NCBI RefSeq assembly: GCF_002944405.1
Contig: NZ_CP024307.1
Coordinates: 1,508,501 to 1,572,500, forward strand
Reading direction: 5' to 3'
Length of the DNA stretch: 64,000 bases
Source of the DNA: Sinorhizobium fredii
Lineage (GTDB): Bacteria; Pseudomonadota; Alphaproteobacteria; Rhizobiales; Rhizobiaceae
Shown: in pieces, positions 36,647 through 44,713 of the stretch
How positions within the stretch are numbered: the stretch's first letter is position 1
How the letters are laid out: the number at the start of each line of letters is the position of its first letter
Made by a program: the position numbers and the translations under genes
The notes under the pieces: generated by a model
Database searches by the model: none
The model's input: only the letters and a program-made list of their open reading frames with translations
Told to the model about the DNA's origin: nothing

Positions 36647-37255
36647 CTACTCGGTACGGATCGTGCCCACGGCAACCGCGCGGCCATCCTGCAGTTTCAC
36701 CCACCGTCCGGCATTCTCCGAGGATTGGCGCTTCAGGAAGGTGTATTCGGTCTCGGACCACAGCAGGACCTTGCTGCGCATGTTGTCGAGGATGAAATCG
36801 CCTCGATCGGTACGCACCGTGAGCACAGCATGGCCGTCGCCGTTCGGCTGCAGCACGACCGTGATCAAGAGATCGGCGGGAGAAAAGCCGCTTTCGATCA
36901 GCTTGCGGCGCTTCAGGAGCACGTAGTCCTCGCAATCGCCGACGACATCCGGATAGGACCACTTCTCTTCCACGCCATTGATCTCCATGTCGGTCAGCGG
37001 CGTAATCGCCTGATTCACCTCGTAATTGACCTCGAGGATTTTCTTCCACCCTTCGCGCGTCAGCACGGCCGGGCCGCGGTCGGGACCTGTCGGCGAACAT
37101 TCGGAGGAATGGCTCTTGCAGAACTCGTAGTGGCCCACGGGCGGGTTGGTCGAGCCGCCCACGCTCATGTTTGCCGGAAGGGCAAGGGCAGGCCCTGCCA
37201 GAAAGCCTGTTATCAGCGCCGCAGCGGCGAACGTCTTGGCGATTATCTTGTGCAT
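36647..37255 (-). CDS. Transglutaminase-like cysteine peptidase (C93 / DUF920 family)
   Basis: 202 residues with an N-terminal signal peptide (residues 1-25, ending PALA). The papain-like catalytic triad is Cys108 in VGDCEDYV, His142 in GDGHAVLTV and Asp157 in ILDNM. The family includes LapG-type periplasmic proteases that release adhesins under c-di-GMP control, but no LapD or adhesin gene is adjacent. Start ATG 37255 follows GGGGAG. The upstream region carries phased repeats. Confidence 0.88.
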   Translation of the reverse strand: MHKIIAKTFAAAALITGFLAGPALALPANMSVGGSTNPPVGHYEFCKSHSSECSPTGPDRGPAVLTREGWKKILEVNYEVNQAITPLTDMEINGVEEKWSYPDVVGDCEDYVLLKRRKLIESGFSPADLLITVVLQPNGDGHAVLTVRTDRGDFILDNMRSKVLLWSETEYTFLKRQSSENAGRWVKLQDGRAVAVGTIRTE

Positions 37256-37334
37256 GTTTGTCTCCCCGTTGTGGTTCGACAATGGCACAAGGCTTTTTAT
37301 CGCCGGCGAATATCCGAGGTAAAAACAAGTACAA

Positions 37335-37387
37335 ATAAGAATAGTATAAGAATAAAAGAAGAATAGAATTCGAGTTGAATAAGAATA
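37335..37387 (-). repeat. 11-bp-phased AT-rich direct repeats upstream of the C93-type peptidase gene
   Basis: ATAAGAATA occurs at 37335-37343, 37346-37354 and 37379-37387, with the near match AGAAGAATA at 37357-37365; the missing position 37368 is degenerate. All starts differ by multiples of 11. OmpR/PhoB-type response regulators bind direct repeats of exactly this period. Centred about 100 bases upstream of the start codon at 37255, on the gene's strand the unit reads TATTCTTAT. The surrounding 130 bases are strikingly AT-rich for this genome. Confidence 0.7.
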
Positions 37388-37785
37388 AAATACTGCTAAA
37401 TTTTTATCGAGTTTTTCCCCGAGTAAACCCTGGGCACTTGGCATGTGGTTGAAAAACCGGGGCTTTTGATCCTTGAGGCGGCTTGGCGGAGAGGTGCGGC
37501 CGGTGCGCACCATTCAGCCATCCGCGCGAGGGGATAGGCGAGATGATAGCTATAGAGTTAATCAGCGGCAGACTTGTCGTAACTGACAATTATCCAAAGA
37601 ATATTTCCGCCTCAGCTTAGGTGCGTCAGTGGCAATTTCTAAAGGATCGAAGCGGAGGTCCACGGGCGAGCGCCCATGGCAGCAACCGGTGGCGGAGTAC
37701 GCAGGCAAGGCGAGACCTTGGCTCGGCGCTGAGCAGCTTCGGGATGTCGGCGAAGTCTAGCGCTTTGGCGCGCTGTGTCTTGGCC
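37388..37785. other. Intergenic region before the RIME1-like element
   Basis: About 400 bases without a credible gene. A 90-codon frame on the plus strand (37621-37893) runs through the repeat element and shows no protein-like signal. It contains several short GC-rich inverted repeats but no clear promoter. Confidence 0.5.
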
Positions 37786-37890
37786 TTACGGCGCCGTGCG
37801 TCCCTTCAGGACGCGCAAAGGACGCTGGAAATCTTTGAAGCTACGCATCGTGCTTTCCGAAAATCGGGTCCGATTTTCGGGCCGATACGC
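37786..37890. repeat. RIME1-like intergenic mosaic element
   Basis: Contains the palindrome ACGGCGCCGT (37788-37797), the hairpin GCGTCC-CTTCA-GGACGC (37798-37814) followed by GCAAAGGACGCTG, and a near-perfect 11-bp inverted repeat CCGAAAATCGG (37857-37867) / CCGATTTTCGG (37870-37880). The string GGACGCGCAAAGGACGCTG matches my memory of RIME1 elements scattered in Sinorhizobium genomes. Such elements are non-coding and thought to be mobilised in trans. Confidence 0.65.
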
Positions 37891-38501
37891 TAGAGGAATT
37901 CGGTCAGCGCCTCGCGCGCCTGGATCCCGGAAAACTCGATCGCCACGCCCTCCTGGAAATGGCGCACGATCCTGCCCTTCATGCCGTGGCCGAGCTTGAC
38001 CGCCGTTCCTATGGCGGGGCGGACGTCGATGTCGACCGCCGCACCCGAGAGCGAAAGGTCGATGATGCGGCAGGCATATTTCTCACCGGTGTCGACGGTG
38101 AGCTCGGTGACCGTCTTGCGCGGCGCAAGCCGGTCGTGGCGCCGATCCTCCGGCAGTCCCAGTTCGTGCTTGTTGGCAATCCAGGTGAGCTGCGCGGCGA
38201 GCTTCTCGCGCTTGCGCTCGGTGGCGTTCAACTGGATGACGAAGGCATCCTCGCCGAGTCTCGATACGGTGCCTTCGAGGCGGCCGACGTGATCGATATA
38301 GGCGATGATGCGCTCACCGGTGCGCGGCCGCGCCGCGGTCGCGAAAAGCACGTCCCCCGGCGACATGTCGACCGCGGTGCATTCATATTCGTCACGATTG
38401 GCAAGCATCAGCCGCCCCGCAAGATTTACCGAAACACGCTGAAAGGCGTTCTCCTGGTGTGGCCTCGGGCCGCTATTTTGGGCGTGCTGAAACGAGAACA
38501 T
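37890..38501 (-). CDS. Tandem PilZ-domain protein (c-di-GMP receptor candidate)
   Basis: 203 residues from ATG 38501; a GTG at 38531 would add 10 residues but has no RBS. Two PilZ-like domains: residues about 18-95 (QRVSVNLAGRLMLANRD, VDMSPGD) and about 110-200. The second has the binding motifs RRHDRLAPRK (RxxxR) and DLSLSGAAVD (D/NxSxxG), so it is the likely c-di-GMP site, while the first is degenerate. A PAS_5-like gene lies 92 bases upstream on the same strand. Confidence 0.85.
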   Translation of the reverse strand: MFSFQHAQNSGPRPHQENAFQRVSVNLAGRLMLANRDEYECTAVDMSPGDVLFATAARPRTGERIIAYIDHVGRLEGTVSRLGEDAFVIQLNATERKREKLAAQLTWIANKHELGLPEDRRHDRLAPRKTVTELTVDTGEKYACRIIDLSLSGAAVDIDVRPAIGTAVKLGHGMKGRIVRHFQEGVAIEFSGIQAREALTEFL

Positions 38502-38592
38502 GGTCACTCTGCGATCGACATATGCTTGCACGCGGAAGTATAGGCGTGGCCGGTTAATAGAAGGTTCGCCGCAGGGTTGGTTTCATGCCTCG

Positions 38593-39213
38593 TCAGTCAC
38601 GCCTGCCGCCGTCAAGGATGCGCAAATGCGACACCTTGCGATTGTTGCGTCCGATCCATCCTGCAACGTTTGATTTTGTCGTCGCCGGTTGCCGATAGGC
38701 GGGATCGAGCGGCAGGTTTGGGGAAGCATCGGGAAGGCTGAGGCCGGTTGAGACAAGATGCGTGAGCGGCGTCATATGCAGCCAGACCGGGCGGGCGAGG
38801 GGAGAGAGCGCGCCGAGCAGACGGTCGTTCGTACCGTCGGACGATGCGAGGGGCGCAAGCAGCAGTTCAACGTCGAGTTCGTCACCGGCCCCCGTGGCGC
38901 CGCGGGCATAGAGCAGCATGGGCGTCATTTGCGTCATCACCTCTTCGGCAATACGGGCGGTTCCGTCCGCTTCCGAGTCGAGCCAGAGGTCGCCGAATTG
39001 CCCGTCGCGCAATTCTCGGCCGAACAGCGCGCAGACTCCAGTCCCCGCAAGACGAAAGCGAACGTCACGGCTTGCCTGCCTTTGAAGAATGAAAAGATCG
39101 GGCAGCAGCGAACGGATATGCGCCGGATCGATTTCGTCCCGGCGCGGAAGGTCGCGATTGCCGCGGACTGCATTCCAATACTGGAACAGCTCCATTGTCG
39201 TTCTGCTGTGCAT
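38593..39213 (-). CDS. PAS_5-like sensory domain protein
   Basis: 206 residues. The pattern YWNAVRGNRDLPRRDEIDP, then IRSLLPDLFILQRQ, VRFRLAGTGVCALFGRELR is the PAS_5 family, widespread in alphaproteobacteria and related to Caulobacter MopJ. No output domain is attached; the C-terminal 60 residues are basic. The cofactor or ligand is unknown. Located directly upstream of the PilZ gene and divergent from the small-RNA candidate and rhomboid gene. Confidence 0.8.
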   Translation of the reverse strand: MHSRTTMELFQYWNAVRGNRDLPRRDEIDPAHIRSLLPDLFILQRQASRDVRFRLAGTGVCALFGRELRDGQFGDLWLDSEADGTARIAEEVMTQMTPMLLYARGATGAGDELDVELLLAPLASSDGTNDRLLGALSPLARPVWLHMTPLTHLVSTGLSLPDASPNLPLDPAYRQPATTKSNVAGWIGRNNRKVSHLRILDGGRRD

Positions 39214-39339
39214 AGGGGCGATACACTCCCTGATTAGATGGCCCTGAATGGGTGGGCGGCTGTACCGGAGTGATACAGGTGGCCGCCTCTCGCTCGGTTC
39301 TGAAATGGACGGAGCGATTTCCGTGCCACGCCGAAATTA

Positions 39340-39487
39340 AGGTTAACGGTCGGTTTCCCTTGCTGGCGGGGCTGCCGGCTGGCATTTCCTCCCCATCACT
39401 TCACGAAGGGTTGCCTTCGGCACATCGACTGGAGCACCGGAATTTGGGCTCGACGGCCGTTCAGTTTTTACTGGACGGCCTTTTTTT
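39340..39487 (+). ncRNA. Candidate trans-acting small RNA
   Basis: A plus-strand noncoding segment ends in a strong terminator although no plus-strand gene precedes it. Predicted elements: hairpin GCTGGC/GCCGGC (about 39362-39379), an unpaired CU-rich stretch TTTCCTCCCC (39385-39394) capable of pairing with ribosome binding sites, a perfect hairpin CGAAGG-GTTG-CCTTCG (39404-39419), and the terminator (39455-39487). The order hairpin, anti-RBS single strand, hairpin, terminator is typical of rhizobial small RNAs. The 5' end is a guess; no clear -35/-10 was found. Confidence 0.55.
39455..39487 (+). terminator. Strong orphan intrinsic terminator
   Basis: Ten-pair stem GGCCGTTCAG (39455-39464) with CTGGACGGCC (39471-39480), one G-U pair, loop TTTTTA, then seven T residues (39481-39487). 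The T-run fits the plus strand only. It has no upstream plus-strand gene within the window nearer than 5 kb, indicating a small transcript. Confidence 0.9.
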
Positions 39488-39570
39488 GTTTGCTTATCCC
39501 TTCGCGTGTCGTCGGTACTGCCGGACGACGGAGACACGGCCGTCATAGGCGCGTGAGCAGGAAGAGAGTG

Positions 39571-40296
39571 ATGGAACAGGATCAGCCGGCGACACCGGTC
39601 GATGGCGAAAGCACGGTAAGCCGCAGCCGGGAACCCGCCTTCAATCTTCCGCAGGGCCTGAACTTCGTTCTCCTGTTCCTCGTGGCGATCCACGCGATCA
39701 GAACCTATGTTCTGCCGGAGACGCTGGACCAGGAAGTCATTCTCAACTTTGCTTTTCTGCCGGCGCGCTACACGATCCCGCTCGGCGAGCAGGGTCTCGT
39801 CTGGCTGTGGTCTCCCGTTACCTATTCCTTTCTCCACGGCAGTTGGGAGCATCTGATTTTCAATGTCTTCTGGATGGTTGCGTTCGGCGCGCCGGTGGTG
39901 CGGCGCATCGGCGTCGCGCGGCTCGCCCTCTTCTGGTGTCTCTCGGCTGCAGCGGCCGTCGCCCTGCACGTCGTCTTCCATTGGGGCGAGATGGCGGTGG
40001 TTGTCGGTGCCTCAGGCGTTGTCTCCGGTTTCATGGGAGCGGCGGCGCGCTTCGTCTTTTCGCCGAGCGGCCGCATCAGCCGCCAATTCGCCCATCTCAA
40101 CCGCCGGCTTTCGCTCACGGAAACGCTGGGAAACCGGTCAGTATTGGTGTTCACCGGGATATGGTTCCTGACCAACTTCCTGATCGGGCTCGGCCTCTTC
40201 TCCATGGGAGGCGCGGGAAGCGTCGCCTGGGAGGCGCATATCGGCGGCTTTCTCTTCGGCTTCCTTCTGTTCGGCCTGTTCGATCCGCGCAAGTGA
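39571..40296 (+). CDS. Rhomboid family intramembrane serine protease
   Basis: 241 residues, six or seven membrane helices. Start ATG 39571 follows GGAAGAGAG. The catalytic dyad is Ser148 in VVGASGVVSG and His223 in EAHIGGFLFG; the HGSWEHLIFNVFW motif (residues about 89-101) with its conserved Asn is also present. A short polar N-terminal region precedes the first helix. Cleaves substrates inside the membrane; targets unknown. Confidence 0.92.
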   Translation: MEQDQPATPVDGESTVSRSREPAFNLPQGLNFVLLFLVAIHAIRTYVLPETLDQEVILNFAFLPARYTIPLGEQGLVWLWSPVTYSFLHGSWEHLIFNVFWMVAFGAPVVRRIGVARLALFWCLSAAAAVALHVVFHWGEMAVVVGASGVVSGFMGAAARFVFSPSGRISRQFAHLNRRLSLTETLGNRSVLVFTGIWFLTNFLIGLGLFSMGGAGSVAWEAHIGGFLFGFLLFGLFDPRK

Positions 40297-40644
40297 GTCG
40301 ATGGAGTGCCGCATCCTCCATCGCAGCACGATGAAGGATTGTTTCATATTCAGGACCATCGTGATGCTCTTCGCCCGGAAGAGAGTGAAGGACGTCGCGC
40401 GAAGGCTTGATTTCATTGGAGCCCTGACGCACCATTCACCACGGTCGCCGATCACCTAACGTTAGGCGGCCGCTGAAATGACCGGGTGGGTGCGGTTCGT
40501 GTGGTGGCACGAGCGCCTTACCGGGTCGGGTTCCTGCGGCCGACTGTCCGTAAAGCATCCCCACTCGGGATGCGTGCGTAGCAGCTGATACGGCGAGAAC
40601 CTCTTCCCGCGAGCCCGGTATTTGTCGCAACGGGAGATGTGTGC
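40297..40644 (+). other. 348-base noncoding region before the CBS-domain gene
   Basis: No credible gene. Contains the palindrome CTAACGTTAG (40456-40465) and a perfect hairpin GCATCCC-CACTC-GGGATGC near 40555-40573. It may be a structured leader for the CBS gene or contain an unrecognised small RNA. The CBS gene has RBS CGGGAG at 40631-40636. Confidence 0.45.
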
Positions 40645-41073
40645 ATGTCAGTCAAAGCAATTCTCAATGAAAAGGGCCGCAGCGTCGTAACCGTGACGCC
40701 TCAGGTGACGGTGCAGCAGGCGGCGACATTGCTCCATGACAATCATATCGGTGCCGTGGTCATCGTCGATGTCGATGATCATATCGTCGGCATTCTCACC
40801 GAACGCGACGTCGTCGCCTCCATTGCCAAATATGGTGCCGGCTGTCTCGACAAACCGGTCTCATCGGTCATGTGGCAGAACGTCTATTGCTGCGGCGAGG
40901 AAATGACGGTGCAGAGCCTGATGGAGATGATGAGCAAATTCCGCGCGCGCCATCTCCCGGTCGAAAGCGAGGGCCGCCTGGCGGGTATCATATCGATCGG
41001 CGACGTGGTGAAATACCATATTCGCGCCATCGAGCGGGAGACCGAAGAAATCAAGGCATACATCGCCGGCTAG
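40645..41073 (+). CDS. CBS-domain pair protein
   Basis: 142 residues, two CBS domains filling the protein (residues about 8-62 and 75-130): QAATLLHDNHIGAVVIVDVD, HIVGILTERDVV, RHLPVESEGRLAGIISIGDVV. No other domain is attached. Small stand-alone CBS pairs bind adenine nucleotides and act as regulators, often in stress conditions. Start ATG 40645 is favoured by spacing to CGGGAG over GTG 40639. A long leader precedes it. Confidence 0.9.
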   Translation: MSVKAILNEKGRSVVTVTPQVTVQQAATLLHDNHIGAVVIVDVDDHIVGILTERDVVASIAKYGAGCLDKPVSSVMWQNVYCCGEEMTVQSLMEMMSKFRARHLPVESEGRLAGIISIGDVVKYHIRAIERETEEIKAYIAG

Positions 41074-41092
41074 AGGCGAGAGGGTCACCTCC

Positions 41093-41118
41093 TTCGCGCG
41101 TCCTTAAGGGCGCGCGAA
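41093..41118. terminator. Hairpin between convergent CBS and patatin genes
   Basis: TTCGCGCGTCC (41093-41103) pairs with GGGCGCGCGAA (41108-41118) with one G-U pair around TTAA. There is no T-run. It resembles the palindromic part of RIME-type elements. Confidence 0.45.
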
Positions 41119-41176
41119 ACAGGCTGCGGGAGCGTCTCAAAGCACTGACGGGTTTTGGGATGCGCCTGGTTATCAG

Positions 41177-42139
41177 CTATCGGGTAAGCGCTTCCTGCAT
41201 TCGCTTGATCTCGGCAAGCTTGGCTTTCGCCTCCAGGTAACCGCGTTCGATCGCTTCGCCGGCGCGGTGAAACTCCGACAGTCCGATATCGTTGAGCTTG
41301 GGATGGAGCGCCAGATCCGGCGGGTCACCGGCCAGGCGTGCGCGCGATATGCGGTCCTGGATGATGTTGAAGGCCTGAACCATGACGCTCGTCATGCCGA
41401 GACGCGCCGAATAGGCACTGCCCGGCTTGGCGGGAGCGTCGGGGGCTTCCATGCCGGCGTTGTGCTTGACGACGGCGGAACGGCCGTAGAGATCGTAGTT
41501 GAGGTTGACGGCGACGACGAGTTGCTGCTCGTAGGCGCGGCAAACGGAGACGGGAACGGGATTGACGAGGGCGCCGTCGATGAGGGTGCGCCCATTCGCA
41601 TGGATCGGTTCAAAAATCCCCGGCAGCGCATATGAAGCGCGTATCGAGGTGATCAGCGATCCCTTTTCCAGCCACACCTCGTGACCGCTGTGGACTTCCG
41701 TGGCGACAGCGATGAAGGGACGGTCGAGATCCTCGATGCTGATGTTCTCGAGGTGCTCCTGCATGCGCTTGGTGAGCCGCAGGCCACCGAACAGGCCACC
41801 GCCGCCGATGGCGAAATCGAGCAGGCTGGCGATGCGGCGGACGGTGAGGGAACGGGCGAAGTCTTCGAGCTCGTCAAGCTTGCCGGAGAGATAGCAGCCA
41901 CCGACAAGCGCGCCGATCGACGTGCCCGCGATCATGCCGACCTCGACACCCTCTTCGTCGAGCGCTCTCAAGACGCCGATATGGGCCCAGCCGCGCGCCG
42001 CGCCGCCGCCAAGTGCTATGGCGATCTTCGGCTTCGCCGAGAGTGGGACGGGTTCAGAAGGTGTGGTCGTCAGCGATGTGCCATTGGGGCCGGACAGGTC
42101 GGCTATTTGAGTATTGCGCGTGAACGTCCAGTTCAACAT
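41177..42139 (-). CDS. Patatin-like phospholipase family protein (RssA-like)
   Basis: 320 residues. The oxyanion motif GGGAARG (within IALGGGAARGWAHIGVLRAL), nucleophile GTSIG and catalytic DGA (LIDGALVNPVP) are all present, so the Ser-Asp dyad is intact. The C-terminal part FHRAGEAIERGYLEAKAKLAE is predicted helical. The first 40 residues are of low conservation; RBS GGAGG lies before ATG 42139. Physiological substrate unknown. Confidence 0.9.
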   Translation of the reverse strand: MLNWTFTRNTQIADLSGPNGTSLTTTPSEPVPLSAKPKIAIALGGGAARGWAHIGVLRALDEEGVEVGMIAGTSIGALVGGCYLSGKLDELEDFARSLTVRRIASLLDFAIGGGGLFGGLRLTKRMQEHLENISIEDLDRPFIAVATEVHSGHEVWLEKGSLITSIRASYALPGIFEPIHANGRTLIDGALVNPVPVSVCRAYEQQLVVAVNLNYDLYGRSAVVKHNAGMEAPDAPAKPGSAYSARLGMTSVMVQAFNIIQDRISRARLAGDPPDLALHPKLNDIGLSEFHRAGEAIERGYLEAKAKLAEIKRMQEALTR

Positions 42140-42454
42140 CCGGCACCTCCAACACCGCCGAACCGATTAATCTGAAGCGCGCGTCTTGTAGGAGACCCCT
42201 GCCAAGCCGGCGTGGTGTCGGCCTTGTCACATTCATGGCTGAAAGACTGGCACCAGAATTGAAATTTAGCACCGAACCTGTCGCCAATGCGGCTGGCCCA
42301 GTAAACATTGGATACAATCTGCAACACAGCTCGGAACGCCGCAGTTACCGCAGGAACCGATTGTATGATAAATGATTAAGCGCCCGTTTAGTTTCTAAAG
42401 TATGAATATAACATGGGGGTGCCCCAGGAAAATCCAGATGATTTCAGCCAGGCG
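42140..42454. other. 315-base intergenic region between the patatin gene and hisI
   Basis: No credible gene. It holds the leader of the patatin gene, with RBS GGAGG on the minus strand, and an AT-rich stretch near 42360-42410. No promoter is clear. Confidence 0.5.
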
Positions 42455-42907
42455 CTATTTTTCGGCGTAGACAAGCTTCGGATCAAAGTATCTGCGTTCA
42501 TCCGAAATGGTTACTTTCGGCTCACCGCCCTCGACCCCAACCGTGCGGTAGAAGCAGGAGCGGCGTCCCGTGTGACAGGTGGCGTCATGGCCTGCAACGG
42601 TAACCTTCAGCCAGACGGCGTCCTGATCGCAATCGGTCCTGATTTCCTGGACGGCCTGCACGTTGCCGGAACTCTCGCCCTTCTTCCACAGGCTGTTGCG
42701 CGAGCGGCTGAAATAGTGGGCAATACCGGTTTCGATCGTCAGCGCCAGTGCCTCGGCATTCATATGCGCGACCATCAGCAATTCGCCGTCGCGGGCGTCG
42801 GTCACTACAGCGGTGACCAGGCCCTTCTCGTCGAAGCGGGGCGTGAAGGCCGAGCCAATCTCAAGCTCGGCCTTGTCGTTCGAGGGAGCAGCAAAAGTCA
42901 GCGTCAT
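42455..42907 (-). CDS. hisI: Phosphoribosyl-AMP cyclohydrolase
   Basis: Third step of histidine biosynthesis. 150 residues, the stand-alone HisI form without the HisE pyrophosphohydrolase domain. Metal-binding cysteines in [11 protein letters not shown] are present with [29 protein letters not shown] is the N-terminal signature. Lies 22 bases after folE on the same strand. Confidence 0.95.
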   Translation of the reverse strand: MTLTFAAPSNDKAELEIGSAFTPRFDEKGLVTAVVTDARDGELLMVAHMNAEALALTIETGIAHYFSRSRNSLWKKGESSGNVQAVQEIRTDCDQDAVWLKVTVAGHDATCHTGRRSCFYRTVGVEGGEPKVTISDERRYFDPKLVYAEK

Positions 42908-42929
42908 CGCGAAAGCGCCTTGCTGGAGC

Positions 42930-43547
42930 TTACTTGAAGCCCCTCAACATGGTCATGAAGCGGGCCTGCTCGGCCGGCTCCGTCTTGAAGGCACCGGTAA
43001 AGGTGGTCGTCAGCGTCGTCGCGCCCTGCTTCTTGATGCCGCGCATCGCCATGCACAGATGCTCCGCCTCGATCAGCACGGCGACGCCGCGCGGAGCGAG
43101 CGTCTCGTCGATCGCTTTGGCGATTTGCGCCGTCATCGACTCCTGCGTCTGCAGGCGGCGCGCATAGATGTCGACGACACGGGCGATCTTCGACAAGCCG
43201 AGGACGCGGCCGCTTGGCAGATAGGCGACATGTGCCTTGCCGATGATCGGCACCATGTGGTGTTCGCAATGCGAATAGAACGGAATGTCCTTCTCAAGCA
43301 CGATATCGTCGTAGCCCGAAACCTCCTCGAAGGTGCGTCCAAGCACGTCTTCGGCAACCAGGTCGTACCCGCCAAAGATTTCCCGATAGGATTTGACGAC
43401 ACGCGCGGGCGTGTCCTTCAGGCCCTCCCGGGTCGGGTCTTCGCCGGCCCAGCGCAGCAGTACGCGAACGGCTTCCTCGGCTTCTTTCTGCGTCGGACGA
43501 CCACTGGTGTCATCGAGCACGGGGAAATTCTTTACTATGGCGTCCAT
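42930..43547 (-). CDS. folE: GTP cyclohydrolase I
   Basis: First committed step of tetrahydrofolate biosynthesis, GTP to dihydroneopterin triphosphate. 205 residues. Zinc ligands in [19 protein letters not shown] and in the C-terminal [10 protein letters not shown] are intact; [18 protein letters not shown] precedes. Followed by hisI at 22 bases, so an operon. No riboswitch was noticed in the 339-base divergent region. Confidence 0.96.
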   Translation of the reverse strand: MDAIVKNFPVLDDTSGRPTQKEAEEAVRVLLRWAGEDPTREGLKDTPARVVKSYREIFGGYDLVAEDVLGRTFEEVSGYDDIVLEKDIPFYSHCEHHMVPIIGKAHVAYLPSGRVLGLSKIARVVDIYARRLQTQESMTAQIAKAIDETLAPRGVAVLIEAEHLCMAMRGIKKQGATTLTTTFTGAFKTEPAEQARFMTMLRGFK

Positions 43548-43886
43548 ATGGCCTCTTGATGCGCGAGCGGAATCGCTGACGTTTTATCTTTCGGACAACT
43601 CGCCATTGGCCATTCGCCTAACCCTGCAGGCTTGGGTTCCGTTGGCGGGCTCCGGGGCTTTCGGGTCCTGGCTTAGCAGTGCACTGGACCGTCCGGCACG
43701 GTTTCCCAAACAACAGGCGACACTTATCCTCTTGCGGAACTGTCGCCCCAACACGACATAGCATATAGTATGGCGCCACATGGATGAAAGAGGCCCAGGC
43801 GAGCGCGCCGTGCTTTTTTCCCCTGTACCGGAGAAAATCATGCGCCGATCACTCAAAACCGCGAAAAATCAGCCGGATCGCGTCAA
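43548..43886. other. 339-base divergent region between folE and the IscU-like gene
   Basis: No credible gene; a 90-codon frame (43584-43856, minus) shows no conserved features. It contains GCATATAGTATGG near 43754, a possible -10 region, without a matching -35. Confidence 0.5.
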
Positions 43887-44333
43887 ATGATGGATGACAT
43901 TTACAACAGCAGGATTCTCGAATTTGCCGGCAACATTCCGAGGGTCGGAATGCTCGCCGATGCCGATGCGGAAGCTGCGGCACATTCGAAGCTTTGCGGG
44001 TCGAAAGTCAGAATCTGGCTGAAGATGGATGGGGATGTCGTCACGGACTTCGCCCATGATGTGAAGGCCTGCGCCCTGGGACAGGCATCGTCCTCGATCA
44101 TGGCCCGCCATGTCGTTGGCGCGCATACCGCGGAAATCCGCCGGGCGCGTGAGGACATGCTGGCCATGCTGAAGGCGGACGGAGAGGGGCCTTGCGGCCG
44201 CTTCGAGGACATGCGCTTTCTGCTGCCCGTTCGCGACTACAAGGCGCGCCATGCCTCGACGATGCTGACCTTTGACGCGGTTGTCGATGCGATCGGCCAG
44301 ATTGAGGCCAAGCGCCTCGCAACCGCAGTATAA
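43887..44333 (+). CDS. IscU/NifU-N-like iron-sulfur cluster scaffold protein
   Basis: 148 residues (147 from the second ATG). The three cluster cysteines are in place: KLCGSKV, VKACALGQASS and GPCGRFEDMRFL. It lacks the LPPVK motif for HscA binding and the NifU C-terminal domain. Not accompanied by isc or suf genes here. Its stop is 4 bases before yidD. Scaffold activity is inferred from the conserved cysteines. Confidence 0.88.
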   Translation: MMDDIYNSRILEFAGNIPRVGMLADADAEAAAHSKLCGSKVRIWLKMDGDVVTDFAHDVKACALGQASSSIMARHVVGAHTAEIRRAREDMLAMLKADGEGPCGRFEDMRFLLPVRDYKARHASTMLTFDAVVDAIGQIEAKRLATAV

Positions 44334-44336
44334 ACG

Positions 44337-44708
44337 ATGTGCGGAAAGCCGCAGTCCTACCGCCTTCTTCGAAGTAGCCGAAGAGTCATCGCCGGCCGCA
44401 ACTGGTCGGGGCCGATTCGCAAGACTCCTGGCCGTCTCTTCGGCATGGCGGCCATCCGCACCTATCAGCTGACGCTATCGAGCTTCATCGGCAATTCCTG
44501 CCGGCATCTGCCCACCTGTTCGGAATATGGCTATGAGGCGATAGCCCGGCACGGTCTCTGGGCCGGCGGCTGGCTGACGCTGTTTCGCGTCCTGCGCTGC
44601 GGGCCCGGCGGAACGCACGGCTTCGATCCGGTGCCGGAGAGGCTTGCGCCGCGCCAGCGCTGGTATGCGCCGTGGCGCTTGTGGCAGCGCTGGCGAAAGG
44701 ATGCGTGA
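44337..44708 (+). CDS. yidD: YidD family membrane-insertion efficiency factor
   Basis: 123 residues. YQLTLSSFIGNSCRHLPTCS followed by EYGYEAIARHGLWAGGW and LRCGPGGTHGFDPVP is the YidD signature, with its conserved cysteines. Family members are small peripheral proteins helping YidC insertion. The N-terminal 40 basic residues exceed the usual length. Just 3 bases follow the IscU-like gene, and the next gene overlaps its end. Confidence 0.92.
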   Translation: MCGKPQSYRLLRSSRRVIAGRNWSGPIRKTPGRLFGMAAIRTYQLTLSSFIGNSCRHLPTCSEYGYEAIARHGLWAGGWLTLFRVLRCGPGGTHGFDPVPERLAPRQRWYAPWRLWQRWRKDA

Positions 44709-44713
44709 TCGCC

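Noticed and set aside
37621..37893. 90-codon plus-strand frame between the C93-type peptidase gene and the PilZ gene
   Set aside because: Runs through a RIME1-like element and its hairpins; frame is accidental.
43584..43856. 90-codon minus-strand frame between folE and the IscU-like gene
   Set aside because: No RBS, no conserved block, and composition unlike neighbouring genes; treated as noncoding divergent region.
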